Translations under genes and position numbers: made by a program
Source of the DNA: Parietaria judaica
Taxonomy: Eukaryota > Streptophyta > Magnoliopsida > Rosales > Urticaceae
Assembly: GCA_954871525.1 (NCBI GenBank)
Contig: OX940860.1
Span: forward strand, 30,660,001 to 30,724,000
Direction: 5' to 3'
Length of the DNA: 64,000 bases
Part shown: positions 12,139 to 23,412 of the stretch, piece by piece
Numbering within the stretch: the first letter of the stretch is position 1
Layout: each line of letters opens with the position of its first letter
The notes under the pieces: model-generated
The model's input: the letters and a program-made list of their open reading frames with translations, nothing else
Database searches by the model: none
What the model was told of the DNA's origin: nothing

Positions 12139-12147
12139 ACACGTGTC
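12122..12147 (+). promoter_or_regulatory. ABRE/G-box pair upstream of the LEA-like gene
   Basis: CCACGTCA (12122-12129) and ACACGTGTC (12139-12147, containing the CACGTG G-box at 12140-12145) lie about 100-125 bp upstream of the ATG at 12246, followed by a CCAAT. ACGTGTC is a strong ABA-responsive element and paired ACGT elements are typical of ABA and seed-maturation promoters. The function is inferred from motif and distance. Confidence 0.55.
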
Positions 12148-12245
12148 AACCAATAGTAGCATCCAGAAACTTCACTCCCTCTGTTTTTATTTCATCATAC
12201 CTGAATGAAAATACTTCCCAAAGACTAACCAAAATTTGGTGTTCA

Positions 12246-13474
12246 ATGGCGAAAATGCTGAGCTGGAGATCGATCGGAGCTGTAGCAAGAAGCTCATGGA
12301 ATAGTGGTCTTTTCCGGCGAGAGAGCGCAACGTTGACGCCGAACCGCACTGCCGATCCGGCGTCTTACGAGCAGGACAAGGAGGATCATCAGCCTGCTGT
12401 GTCGACGGGAATGCCTGAAGTATTCTCTCTCTATATATATATATATATTTATATCTTCTAAGATAATCCATGAAAACGGGTGTAAAATATTTTTATATTA
12501 TTTTTTTTTTCAATTTTGAACTGGATTGTGGTCTATGAAAAATTGAAAATCCGATCCGGTCTTGGAATGAAAGTACTCGGAAATTCGGTTCCAGGTTAAA
12601 AAAAAAAAGTTACGAAATAGGAGTCTTAGTGAATTTTGTTATGTGAATGATCTAGTTTTTATTGGCCGTTTTATTTTTAAGAACTGTTCGTTTCAATAGA
12701 AATCTGCATTAAGTGTATCTAATTTTTAAGCTAGTACTGTGGAATATTCACAAACTATTTAGTTAAATACACAAATATCGTGTAATTTGTATTCTTTTTT
12801 TTTTTCTTGAATATGTTATTTTGAGAATATTTAGATATTTTTATCGAAATTAGCCGTTTATATATAAATCACTGAAAAGAAGTTTTTGGTAATTAATCAG
12901 GTAAACTTTCTAATTCTTACAGGAGACAAAACAGAAATATGAGCCAGAATCAGGTCAAGCCGAGACGCCACATCGGAGCGACGATCACGATCAGCAACAC
13001 ATTCCCGACCCGCCTATCAATCATTCACCGCTCTCGCCGCCCCGCCGGAGCTCTCCCACGCTCGAGAGCACCGGAGTAGAAAACCCGGTGGGCTCCACCT
13101 TCCACCAGAAGCGATCGAGCCACCACGTGCCGGAATCCCTCGATGGCGTGAGCTGCGAGGCGGGCGTGGAAATCCCGGAGACGAGAGCGACAGCGGAGGA
13201 GGAAGAAGACGAGATGAAGCGGTATTATAAGAGCCACAAGGCGTCCCCGCTGGCGGAGATTGAGGTGGCGGACACGCGCAAGCCCATCACGCGCGCCACC
13301 AGCGGCTACTTTGGCGGTGGGGCTGATGCAGTGGGGTGGGCACCGGAGCAGCTCTGCACGGCTGAGCAGACGCTGCTCCGTGCCGCAGAGATGTGGCGGT
13401 GCCAAGCCGAGCGCGGTGACCAGGACTCTCCTCATGGAAGGGTGCTCAGGCAGCTTAGGGGTGAGTCCTTCTAA
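12246..13474 (+). CDS. Seed/LEA-like protein with putative mitochondrial presequence (2 exons)
   Basis: Exons 12246-12419 and 12923-13474 join in phase 0 (CCTGAA|GTATTC ... TTACAG|GAGACA) to give 241 residues. The first ~27 residues (MAKMLSWRSIGAVARSSWNS) are rich in Arg, Ser and hydrophobics without acids, as in a mitochondrial presequence. The middle is hydrophilic and disordered (His, Asp, Gln, Pro). The C-terminal ~65 residues form the conserved-looking block KPITRATSGYFGGGAD, AVGWAPEQLCTAEQTLLRAA and GDQDSPHGRVLRQLRG. I recall this block from small plant proteins often annotated as late-embryogenesis-abundant or seed-maturation-like, but I cannot name the family with certainty. The upstream ABRE fits an ABA/seed role. 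The protein appears intact. Confidence 0.75.
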
Positions 13475-14702
13475 GTAACCAATAAGGTTACCTTAATAAG
13501 TTTGCTCTTGATCTTGTATGAGTATTTTAATTTGGTTGTAAATTATATGTGATATTATTTTGAGTCTTTTTACTCTAATACGACATGAAATAACGCCACA
13601 ATGCATTATCAAACGACATAGGACAATATGATACGAAATATTAAACAACATTAACCGAAAACATCTTTAAAACGCCATTAATCAATATTAGACACAAAAC
13701 AGTAAACGACAACAGTGAATAAAGTCTACGTCTTCAAGAGACATAAAATAACATATTCAAAACGACGTAAAATAAAAAAATAAAAATAAAAATAAAAAAA
13801 CCTTCAAAACGACAAGCTCAACATGTGATTTTCGATAGTAAGGCTGATGATGACACAATTGATGAACATATAACGGGTTTCTTTTTCTTTCTTTCTTTTT
13901 TTAACTGGAGATAGTTACATTATTTACATAGTGTTAATTTACACGTACTAACAAAATGCATGAATGGAATGGGTAAGGGTAGTGATATGAGCCACGAGCG
14001 TCACACCTCATTATGTCCATTTACACTACAGTAGTGACAAAAGTAATAATAAATGAAAAAATACATATATAACATTATCAAGCACCCATGTGCTTCAAAT
14101 ATATGCGTCACAATCTTCTACTAATATTCCTTATTTTTTCCATCTTCAAAAGAAATACCTCATTATCGTCTACTTCGTTTAGAATTGACCTTAAAGTCGT
14201 GCGCTTTTACTAATAAAGTCGTACATTAATAATAAATATAGCAAGGATTGATTCACATGCCCTTTTTCTTTGCTTCTTTCTAATCTCAAAAATGAAATAT
14301 CTTGTACTTAATATTTTTCTCAATTTTGGATAAGTATCGATTCGGGTATAAGAAAGATGCAAAAATCGAATTGAAACGGAGAACATGTGTACGGTTAAAA
14401 CTACTACAGTTACACTTACACCATCTAAGACATTTATTTCTTTAAAATATAAATTTTGCTACTTAATTAATTAGTATTCTGATTTGCTATTAAAGGTTAT
14501 GTAATTTGTTTTTAAATTGCACAATTAAATTCTTAGTAGTTGCATTCTTAAATGATCTAATATTCGTTTTAATGTCAAGAATTATTTTTGTATTATTTAA
14601 TTTTTGTCATAATACAATCTTAATCGAATTTGATTTTAAAATTTTCAACATTACAGAATATGAAAATCGAACCGAAGACCGTTTGTTCACTTCATATCGG
14701 GT
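13475..14702. other. AT-rich spacer
   Basis: This is the 3' flank of the LEA-like gene followed by AT-rich DNA. No gene, RNA or clear element ends are seen before the hAT MITE at 14711. Confidence 0.5.
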
Positions 14703-15522
14703 GCGGGGTGCAGGGGCGGACCCAGGATTACATGTAGGGGGTGGCGAAATCTAAACTTTGTTTTTTTGACAAAGGCAAATTTTAAACTAAATGAACTATT
14801 CTTAATAATTTTTTACTAGTTTGCAAAAAAAAAAAAAAAAAACCATTGTTAAAACTCTTTAATTAAAATAGTGATTTTTTTAAAATTAGATATATTTTTT
14901 TTCAATATTTATTTTTTATGCGTATTAATCAAATCAGCCCGCGGTTACAAAATTGAGAATACATTTTATTTTTAGTTATACATGAAAAAAAATATTTTGA
15001 CTATGCCCATTGCCCAGTACCTGTTATAAGATATTATTATGGTGTGTATAAAATGTTAGTAGAAAATAAAAATTCTATTTATTTTCATTAGATAACATCT
15101 TTGAAAATATACATAAAAACCATCATATATGAAAAAAATGAAAGTGTAAACAAGTAGATAAAATTAATAGAATAAAAAAAAACTAAGTTGAGGTTAAAGG
15201 TAAGTACGTACTAAGGAGGTTCTAGCCTAATAAGATGTGATGTGAGTGAGGGGGAGAGCGAGAGTAATTTATTAATTTTTATTTAAAATATTAATATAAT
15301 ACACTCATTGAAAAGTGGGAAATCTCCTTAAAAAGAAATGAAAAGTGGGAAATCGATAGACAGTGGGCTGGGCCTAGGGGTGACAATGCTAAGGAGAGAG
15401 GAAAAATTTAGTCTTTCTTTAATTTTTTTTTATATCTAAAATACCTATATATATAATTTTCAGAATTGTGGGGGTGACATGAGCCACCCCAAGATGAATG
15501 TGGGTCCGCCCCTGGCGGGGTG
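14703..15522. mobile_element. hAT-type non-autonomous element, 804 bp, exact 8-bp TSD
   Basis: The element (14711-15514) begins CAGGGGCGGACCCA and ends with its exact reverse complement TGGGTCCGCCCCTG. The 8-bp duplication GCGGGGTG flanks it on both sides (14703-14710 and 15515-15522). The inside is AT-rich and non-coding. Its right end lies about 270 bp upstream of the proline-rich protein start codon, so it forms part of that promoter region. A relative is at 40043-40459. Confidence 0.95.
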
Positions 15523-15787
15523 GATGGGGAATTCGTTTATTAAGTGAAAGCACATAATTTGTTTCCATCACTTAACAAAACAAAACCCTTTTGTTATTTT
15601 TCTCTCATTACTTGGACACGTTTATTTATCTTTTATATTTTTATGTTAGCATGGATGGCACCAACACCAAGCAAGAGCAAGAGATAAAACACCGACAAAT
15701 GGTGCGGTCACCAATGAACAAATATCATCACCATTGTTCCTATATCATCACCATTTCTTCAATATCACAAAATCAATCCCTTCAAAC

Positions 15788-16330
15788 ATGATGAAAATCC
15801 CTCTCAACTTTTCCATTGCTCTTCTCATCGTCATGATGGTGATGATACACACAAACCCTAATCATGCAATAAGAACAACAAGCAAGGACGTAATACAATG
15901 CACCATGTGCATCGAGTGTGACGACCCTTGTAGACCCTTGCCCACACCCTCTCCTCCTCCGCCCGTCGTCGAGTGCCCACCGCCTCCGGCTCCGCCGCCA
16001 CCCGTTGTCGAATGCCCGCCGCCTCCGGCTCTGCCCCCGCCCGTTGTCGAATGCCCTCCGCCTCCGGCACCGCCTAAACTTCCACCGCCGGTGCTTGTGC
16101 CGGTTCCAATGCCTCCTTGTGTTGACATGACGTGCCTTCCTCCACCTATTATTCTCCCAACGCCGATGCTTCCGCCGGTGATGCCCTACTCGCCTCCGCC
16201 TCCGGCGGTGTACCCTGTCCCTGATGAGCTGACCCCGCCATCGAGTGCTTTCCGGTTGGGATTTGACCGGTCAGTGGTGACGTCATTTTCAGTCCTCTTG
16301 GGTTGTTTTATTAATATTATGCTAGTTTGA
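15788..16330 (+). CDS. Secreted proline-rich protein with GPI-type C-terminal tail
   Basis: The 180-residue product starts at a double Met with a hydrophobic signal peptide (residues 3-27, ending about NHA). It then has a Cys cluster (CTMCIECDDPC, 38-48) and a Pro-rich region with three copies of PPPVVECPPPPAxP (about 57-94), then PPP/PVP runs and SPPPP (135-139), an extensin-like motif whose prolines could be hydroxylated. The last ~20 residues (VVTSFSVLLGCFINIMLV) are hydrophobic after a Ser-rich linker, as in GPI-anchor signals. This suggests a wall or plasma-membrane structural protein. An upstream in-frame Met (15734) would precede the signal peptide with a His/Phe-rich stretch, so the 15788 start is preferred. 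It is a single exon, with no obvious defect. Confidence 0.85.
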   Translation: MMKIPLNFSIALLIVMMVMIHTNPNHAIRTTSKDVIQCTMCIECDDPCRPLPTPSPPPPVVECPPPPAPPPPVVECPPPPALPPPVVECPPPPAPPKLPPPVLVPVPMPPCVDMTCLPPPIILPTPMLPPVMPYSPPPPAVYPVPDELTPPSSAFRLGFDRSVVTSFSVLLGCFINIMLV

Positions 16331-17392
16331 TGATGTTCTTTCGTGCTTTGGTTTTTACTTCGTTAATAATCTACTTCTGCTCTAAGATCTAGGGTTTGGA
16401 AAACAAGACCTTTTTAATCATGCTAATTATTGATAAATAATTTCTTTGATATGCAGTTTCGAATTTTCGTAACGCGTTTTGTAATTAAATTGTTGAATTA
16501 ATATATTTTGATTCGTGAGCTCTATTTTTCCCATTTTTATTTCAAAATATAATTGAGGTTTGAAAATAAAAATGTATACCCTTAGCCAAACGTCGGATGC
16601 CTAATTATATATCTCATATAATTAATTAATTTACTTTGAAATTTATCACAAATGTCACATATCGAATTCCCACAATCAATTAGAATGTATACTAATAGAT
16701 TAACCATAAAAGTATTGGTACTACTCTTCCACAAAATAATTTTTTAAAACAATTTATCGTTCATATTCTTTTCAACGACTTTGCTATTTAGCTAAATATA
16801 TTGTACTAATTTTCACCTTGAAGGGTGTGTTTTTATTTTCTACGATCATGAATAAAGTAATATTTTGATTACGATGGGTCATGGGAGATGAGATAAAACA
16901 ATGTCGTATGCTTTTTTTGAGGATAACTTCATGAAATGTGATGTTCTCTTAAGTGTCCTATTATATGGATATACACCAAAAAGTTACACAATATGGACCA
17001 AAATAATCAAGGTGGTTTCCCATTTAAAATAAATAAATAAATAAGTTGAGAAATTAATTTGGATATTTCTCAAATCATACTTTGGATCCTTGTGATGAGT
17101 GGTCACACGCAACTCATTATCTCATAAGCCCATTACACTCCCTTCCTTTGTTATAAAAATCAATTCTTCATATTTGTCTAACTTAATTCCACAAATATAT
17201 ACCAATTTAGCCTAGAACAATTCTTAAATATTTATCTAATAAACTCACAAATAAAAATTGGAAATGGGAACATTCAACACCATCTTCGAGGATGTGTAAT
17301 ACGTGCAAATCAGATATATATATATATAAACAAGATAAAGGAAGTGAACATCCAAAGAAATTTGCATTATGTCTTTCTCATCACAAGATAAA
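16331..17392. other. Spacer between convergent genes
   Basis: About 1 kb of AT-rich DNA separates the plus-strand proline-rich gene from the 3' end of the minus-strand monooxygenase pseudogene. No gene or element ends are seen. Confidence 0.5.
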
Positions 17393-18288
17393 CTATTCTT
17401 GGAGTTTTCCACAATCAAAGTCTGCCTTCTTCACAAGAGAACCGGCCAAGAGTCTCGCCAAGATCTTGTTCCGGAGGAACGTGCTTATCGTCCCTCCGCT
17501 CTGCTGCATAAACCCGACCAAGTATGACGTCGTCACGAAGTCGATACTCCTCCATCTCCGCTCTTTAGCGTAGTTTCTCAGCCCTAGTTCAATTCTCCGG
17601 TACTCCTCTTTCTCGCCCCCGGGCCCGCTCATCCCCAGCGCTCTGGCTAGACACCTGGCCAGTTGATCAAAAGATATTATATTACTTATTCGCTTTACGT
17701 ATATAGAATGGAACCTTGATAGATTAATAATTTTATTAATTTGTGAAATTCATACTGTATATACATGATGTTAGAAAATAAACGATACCTGGCTAGAACG
17801 ACGCCGTCTTCGAGAGCGGCGCAGCCACCTTGGCCGATGTTCGGGGTCATGGGGTGGAAGGCGTCTCAGGCGACGCACACGTTGCCTTTGCTGAAGTTGC
17901 CCCATAGAAGCTCTCAAGGGTTTCTATATTTCAATGGTGAAGTTAAAATGCAATCCAAAGAGGTGTTCTCTATCACGGCTTTTGGTCGATTGGGAATCTT
18001 TTGGATCTTGCTCGGCACAAATTGATTGCTTTGTTTCACCTGGATTATGTTCCAGTTCTTTCTCTACGCATATCACAAAGAATAATAAAGTATAAATGAA
18101 GTTACCATCTAAAGGACTGAGTGATTTAAGTATAAAATAAGCATTATATGCATCTTTTCATTGAGATTATTAAATATCCAAAGTTATAAAATTTGTATTT
18201 TCAATTAATTTTGTCTCATATATCTTCATCAAGGTTGACATCTAACATTTGTATCACGCACTTAAATTAATATTAATTTTTTTTCACG

Positions 18289-18341
18289 ATATATATATAT
18301 ATATATATATATATACGTGATATATATATATATATATATAT
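18289..18341. repeat. (AT)n microsatellite interrupted by ACGTG
   Basis: Alternating AT runs lie just inside intron 4 beyond the exon 4 donor, split by ATACGTGATAT. They are typical low-complexity DNA. Confidence 0.9.
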
Positions 18342-18896
18342 ACGTGTTACCTTGTTCGGAGGGTGTCCAAGTGAAGAACCAATAAACAGAGGCGTCACAA
18401 GGTACAATGCCAGTTCTGACTCCTTCGCCGTAGAAATGACATAACTTTGACTCATAACCATGGAAGTCTTCATACAAAGCAAGTTCTCTAACCGCGTATA
18501 TCTCCCCGTCATCCATGGCGATTCGAACCCTAGCCATTTCGCCACTTCCGAGTTCACTCCGTCGCACTCGATCAACACCTTTTCATTTCAATATAATTAC
18601 CCCAAACAATTGCCCCTTGAATTAAAAATATATAATGTTGACCAGAATTAATATTTTAATTCATAAATGACCCATATATGGAATCCAAATTTATTAGCAA
18701 CATATCATTTAAAATTAGTAGAACCATATGATGAATTTTATTTGTTATCTTCTGCACTATTGTGTCCAAAAAAGAAGAAAATATTGTAGTGATGTATTAT
18801 TGGCATCCTATAGAATATTCCAACCGGCCAGGCATTACATTAATTTATTAGAGTAATTTATGCAAACAATTCCAATCAATCAAGAAATTAGAGTAT

Positions 18897-19579
18897 ATAT
18901 TGTGTAGGGCTGAAACCGGGTCCAAAACCAGGTTTTTTTTAAAACCCGGAACCCGGACCCGGATTTCCGGGTTTCCACTTTTCAAACCCGAAACCGGTTT
19001 TTAAAATATAAAACCCGGAAATCCGGGTTCGGGTTATTACCCGGTTTTAAAATTAAAACCTGATTTTAAAACCCGAACCCGAATTTTATTCGGGTTCGGG
19101 TTTTAAATCCGGTTCTTTTTTAAAACCCGGTTTTTAACCCGGAAATTTAAAAAAAAAAAAAAAAAAAAACAGAAACAAACAATTTTAAATTAAAATGGAA
19201 ACGAACAACTTTTGATTTTTAGAATGAAAGAGAGAGATGATTAAAATGAATGTCGTTTTGAAAAACTTTTGACATAACAAATGGTGATAATGTCGTTTTT
19301 ATTTTTCATTTTTTATCAGACTACTAATTTTAAAAATTATAAATATAAATTAAATATTTAATTAAAAAAACCGGGTTTTAGTAACCTACTAACCGGGTTC
19401 CGGGTTTTATAACTCAAACCCCGGAACCCGGAACCGGTTTATTCCGGTTGCGGGTTTTGAAAAATTCGGTTTCGGTTTAACCCGGTTTTAATTCGATTTC
19501 GGTTTTTTAAAATCGGATTCGGTCCGGTTTCGGTTTAAAACCCGTATTTTTGGGTTTTATGCACAGCCCTAATATTGTG
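18897..19579. mobile_element. hAT-type element, 667 bp, AACCGGG-rich ends, exact 8-bp TSD
   Basis: The element (18905-19571) starts TAGGGCTG and ends CAGCCCTA, with the duplication ATATTGTG on both sides (18897-18904 and 19572-19579). Both subterminal regions are dense in AACCCGG/CCGGGTT motifs in both orientations, the usual arrangement for hAT transposase binding. The centre is AT-rich and non-coding. It lies in intron 3 of the monooxygenase pseudogene. Confidence 0.95.
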
Positions 19580-19683
19580 TATTCATTCATGAACATTGCT
19601 CTAATCTCAGCCATGTCATTTTGAAATTCAGAGGCAATATACTTTGTGTTCAACTATAGTATAATAGTAATATATATATATAG

Positions 19684-19812
19684 GGAAACTTGAAAAAAAG
19701 TCCCCCAAAATGCAAGTTCTACTCATTTTGTCTCCCACTTTAATAAATCTGATTATCTATTCCCCAACATAACTTTTGCCCTAAATTTGACAAAAATACC
19801 CTTTTTTACTAT
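19684..19812 (+). repeat. Left terminal inverted repeat of the Pack-MULE
   Basis: It pairs with 24232-24356. Shared blocks include GGAAACTTGAAAAAAAG, GCAAGTTCTAC, CACTTTAATAAATCTGATTA and TTGACAAAAATACCCTTTTT. Differences are mostly single substitutions. Confidence 0.9.
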
Positions 19813-20056
19813 CTTTTTTACTCAGCCCTCTTTCTCTCTCCTCCCACACGACTTCTCTCTCCGCCCACCTCTTTCTCTCTCCTTTCGTTCGACACTCTCA
19901 CTCTCTCTGTCTCTTCAAACTCTCTCTGCAAACCAGTAGAACCCACACGCCACAACCCACCGCCGGCGACCTTCTCCGGCTCCCTCGACGGAAACGCCTC
20001 CCCCTGCGACAGAATCGATGCCGGCGCCCTTTCCTGAAGGGGCGTCTTAGGAGCAG

Positions 20057-20383
20057 ATGAACAACATAATCGACGCGCTTATCGGCTCGGGCGACTTCGG
20101 GAACTGGGCGGACCTGATCTCCGGCGCGGTCCTCCCTCTGAGCGCGACGCTCTTCGCCCCCGAGAACGACGCCGTCCACGTCACCGGCACCGCCGACTCG
20201 TTCCTGCTGCCGTACCACGTCGTCCCGCAGCGCCTCAACTTCGAGGAGCTCCTGCTCTTCAAGACCGACGACCGCCTTCCCACGCTCCTCTCTGAGAAGT
20301 CCATCGTCAGCACCAACAGCTCGCGCCAGAACTTCTCCATCGACGGCTCTCCGAACTTCTCCATTATTTTTACCCTTAAATAA
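20057..20383 (+). pseudogene. Captured fasciclin-like AGP (FAS1) fragment
   Basis: An open frame of 108 codons reads NNIIDALIGSGDFGNWADLI, then LPLSATLFAPENDA, FLLPYHVVPQRLNFEELL and RLPTLLSEKSIVSTNSS. This is a FAS1-domain segment like the putative FLA19/20/21 group of fasciclin-like arabinogalactan proteins. It is GC-rich, unlike the surrounding MULE DNA, and lacks the signal peptide and the rest of the protein. Homology ends near 20360, where AT-rich filler begins. It could be transcribed from the left TIR, but a functional product is unlikely. Confidence 0.85.
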
Positions 20384-20423
20384 AAAAGTTCATATTATAG
20401 TGCAGTTACAAAAAAAAAAGTTC

Positions 20424-20790
20424 ATTTTGACACTTTCATGCTTCGGGAAGGATGGTTTTTGCTAGTAAAATGGACCGTTTTTCTGTTTTCCCAGTCAAAT
20501 TAGACAGTTTAAACAATAAATTTTGACACTTTACTGATACAAGATGGACCATTATATTTTTCGGAAAAAAGATGGTTAAAATTATAGTGTAGTAAAAAAC
20601 ATAAGTTACTTTTTAATTAGACAGTTTAAATGGTAAAATTGGACTGTTTATTGAGTGAGAGTAGACACTTTGTAAGAAGTTACTTTCGTTTGACACTTTC
20701 ATGCTTCGGGAAGGATGGTTTTTGTTAGTAAAATGGACCTTTTTTGTGTTTTCCCAGTCAAAACAGAGAGTTTGAACAATAAATGTTGAC
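20424..20790 (+). repeat. Two-copy direct repeat preceding the 178-bp array
   Basis: TGACACTTTCATGCTTCGGG, AAGGATGGTTTTTG and CCCAGTCAAA recur with a period of about 263 bp, starting near 20427 and 20690. Short words (GACACTTT, ACAGTTTA, GGACCG) are shared with the following array, suggesting the array grew out of this sequence. Confidence 0.7.
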
Positions 20791-22912
20791 ACTTTACTTA
20801 TATAAACCGTCATATCAGAAGCCCAAAAGTGTCTAAATATATGTTACACTACTTGGAAACGGTCTAAATTAAAGCTCAAAAGTGTCTAAATAATATTATA
20901 AACGGTCTAAATTTATAATTCCAACCTTTATAAATAATATTGATAATTTTTAATTATTCAAACGGTCCATTTTACTTATATAAACCGTCATATCAGAAGC
21001 CCAAAAGTGTCTAAAGATATGTTACACTATTTTGAAACGGTCTAAATTGAAGCTAAAAAGTGTCAAAATAATATTATAAACGGTCTAAATTTATAATTCC
21101 AACCTCTATAAATAATATTGATAATTTTTAATTATTAAAACGGTCCATTTTACTTATATAAACCGTCATACCAGAAGCCCTAAACTGTCTAAAATTATTT
21201 TACACTACTTGGAAACGGTCTAAATTGAAGCTCAAAAGTGTCTAAATAATATTATAAACGGTCTAAATTTATAATTCCAACCTTTATAAATAATATTGTT
21301 AATTTTTAATTATTCAAACGGTCCATTTTACTTATATAAACCGTCATATCAGAAGCCCAAAAGTGTCTAAAGATATGTTACACTATTTTAAAACGGTCTA
21401 AATTGAAGCTAAAAAGTGTCAAAATAATATTATAAACGGTCTAAATTTATAATTCCAACCTTTATAAATAATATTGATAATTTTTAATTATTAAAACGGT
21501 CCATTTTACTTATATAAACCGTCATACGAGAAGCCCAAAACTGTCTAAAAATATTTTACACAACTTTGAAACGGTCTAAATTGAAGCTCAAAAGTGTCTA
21601 AATAATATTATAAACGGTCTAAATTTATAATTCCAACCTTTATAAATAATATTGATAATTTTTAATTATTAAAACGGTCCATTTTACTTATATAAACCGT
21701 CATACCAGAAGCCCAAAACTGTCTAAAAATATTTTACACTACTTTGAAACGGTCTAAATTGAAGCTCAAAAGTGTCTAAATAATATTATAAACGGTCTAA
21801 ATTTATAATTCCAACCTTTATAAATAATATTGATAATTTTTAATTATTAAAACGGTCCATTTTACTTATATAAACCGTCATACCAGAAGCCAAAAACTGT
21901 CTAAAAATATTTTACACTACTTTGAAACGGTCTAAATTGAAGCTCAAAAGTGTCTAAATAATATTATAAACGGTCTAAATTTATAATTCCAACCTTTATA
22001 AATAATATTGATAATTTTTAATTATTAAAACGGTCCATTTTACTTATATAAACCGTCATACCAGAAGCCCAAAATTGTCTAAAAATATTTTACACAACTT
22101 TGAAACGGTCTAAATTGAAGCTAAATATTATTATAAACGGTCTAAATTTATTATTCCAACCTTTATAAATAATATTGATAATTTTTAATTATTAAAACGG
22201 TCCATTTTACTTATATAAACCGTCGTACCAGAAGCCAAAAACTGTCTAAAAATATTTTACACTACTTTGAAACGGTCTAAATTGAAGCTCAAAAGTGTCT
22301 AAATAATATTATAAACGGTCTAAATTTATAATTCCAACCTTTATAAATAATATTGATAATTTTTAATTATTAAAACGGTCCATTTTACTTATATAAACCG
22401 TCATACCAGAAGCCCAAAACTGTCTAAAAATATTTTACACTACTTTGAAACGGTCTAAATTGAAGCTCAAAAGTGTCTAAATATTATTATAAACGGTCTA
22501 AATTTATAATTCCAACCTTTATAAATAATATTGATAATTTTTAATTATTAAAACGGTCCATTTTACTTATATAAACCGTCGTACCAGAAGCCCAAAACTG
22601 TCTAAAAATATTTTACACAACTTTGAAACGGTCTAAATTGAATCTCAAAAGTGTCTAAATATTATTATAAACGGTCTAAATTTATAATTCCAACCTTTAT
22701 AAATAATATTGATAATTTTTAATTATTAAAACGGTCCATTTTACTTATATAAACCGTCATACCAGAAGCCAAAAACTGTCTAAAAATATTTTACACTACT
22801 TTGAAAAGGTCTAAATTGAAGCTCAAAAGTGTCTAAATAATATTATAAACGGTCTAAATTTATAATTCCAACCTTTATAAATAATATTTATAATTTTTAA
22901 TTATTAAAAGTG
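20790..22912 (+). repeat. Tandem array of about 12 copies of a 178-bp unit
   Basis: The word AACGGTCCATTTTACTTATA recurs at about 20961, 21139, 21317, 21495, 21673, 21851, 22029, 22196, 22374, 22552 and 22730. The spacing is exactly 178 bp except for one 167-bp unit with an 11-bp deletion, and a partial unit precedes the first start. Copies are highly similar, especially in the middle, suggesting recent amplification. Each unit carries about four AACGG/AACCG words, the core bound by many MYB proteins. Confidence 0.95.
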
Positions 22913-22929
22913 TCTAGAAATGATGTTAT

Positions 22930-23070
22930 ATTTTTAGGTTGACACTTATTGGATTGGACAGCTTTTACAGCTTTTTACACTTATTGGGTTGGATAGTTTT
23001 TACAGTTTTTACACTTATTGGGTTGGACAATTTTTACAGTTTTAAAAAAGGTCGACACTTATTGGGTTTA
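22930..23070 (+). repeat. Short tandem repeat of about 40 bp
   Basis: About 3.5 copies of an ACACTTATTGGGTTGGACA...TTTTTACAGTTTTT unit follow the 178-bp array inside the MULE. They share the GACACTT word with the upstream repeats. Confidence 0.7.
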
Positions 23071-23412
23071 CGTTCTTAAAAATCTTTATTCTTCCTTTCT
23101 TCGAGCTGCAAAATAAAAATAAAAATCATAAACTGTCCATTTAACTACCCAAACACTGATCCAAAAAAGAGTCATTGTGTATAGCTGATAAATAATCAAA
23201 GCAAATAATTTGAAGGCAGTATGTTATTTTGCAATACAAGCCTTATTTACATATTAATTCCAGAATCATAAACTGAATATGTTTATTACAGTGGTTGGTC
23301 GGTGTTGCAGCCGATCCCGGCACTGAGGTATGTAATTCTTGAAGAGCCTTATTTAGTTGCTAGAGTTATCAATTAAACTATATACTACCGGTTATATATA
23401 CACACACGCACT

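Noticed and set aside
15858..16128. Minus-strand Gly-rich open frames over the proline-rich gene
   Set aside because: They are reverse-strand shadows of the Pro codons; the plus-strand product has a signal peptide and GPI-type tail.
20057..20383. Fasciclin-AGP open frame as a resident host gene
   Set aside because: It lacks signal peptide and most of the protein and lies between MULE TIRs, so it was called a captured fragment.
20790..22912. Regular repeats resembling a CRISPR-like array
   Set aside because: The 178-bp units are direct tandem copies without variable spacers and lie in a eukaryotic transposon.
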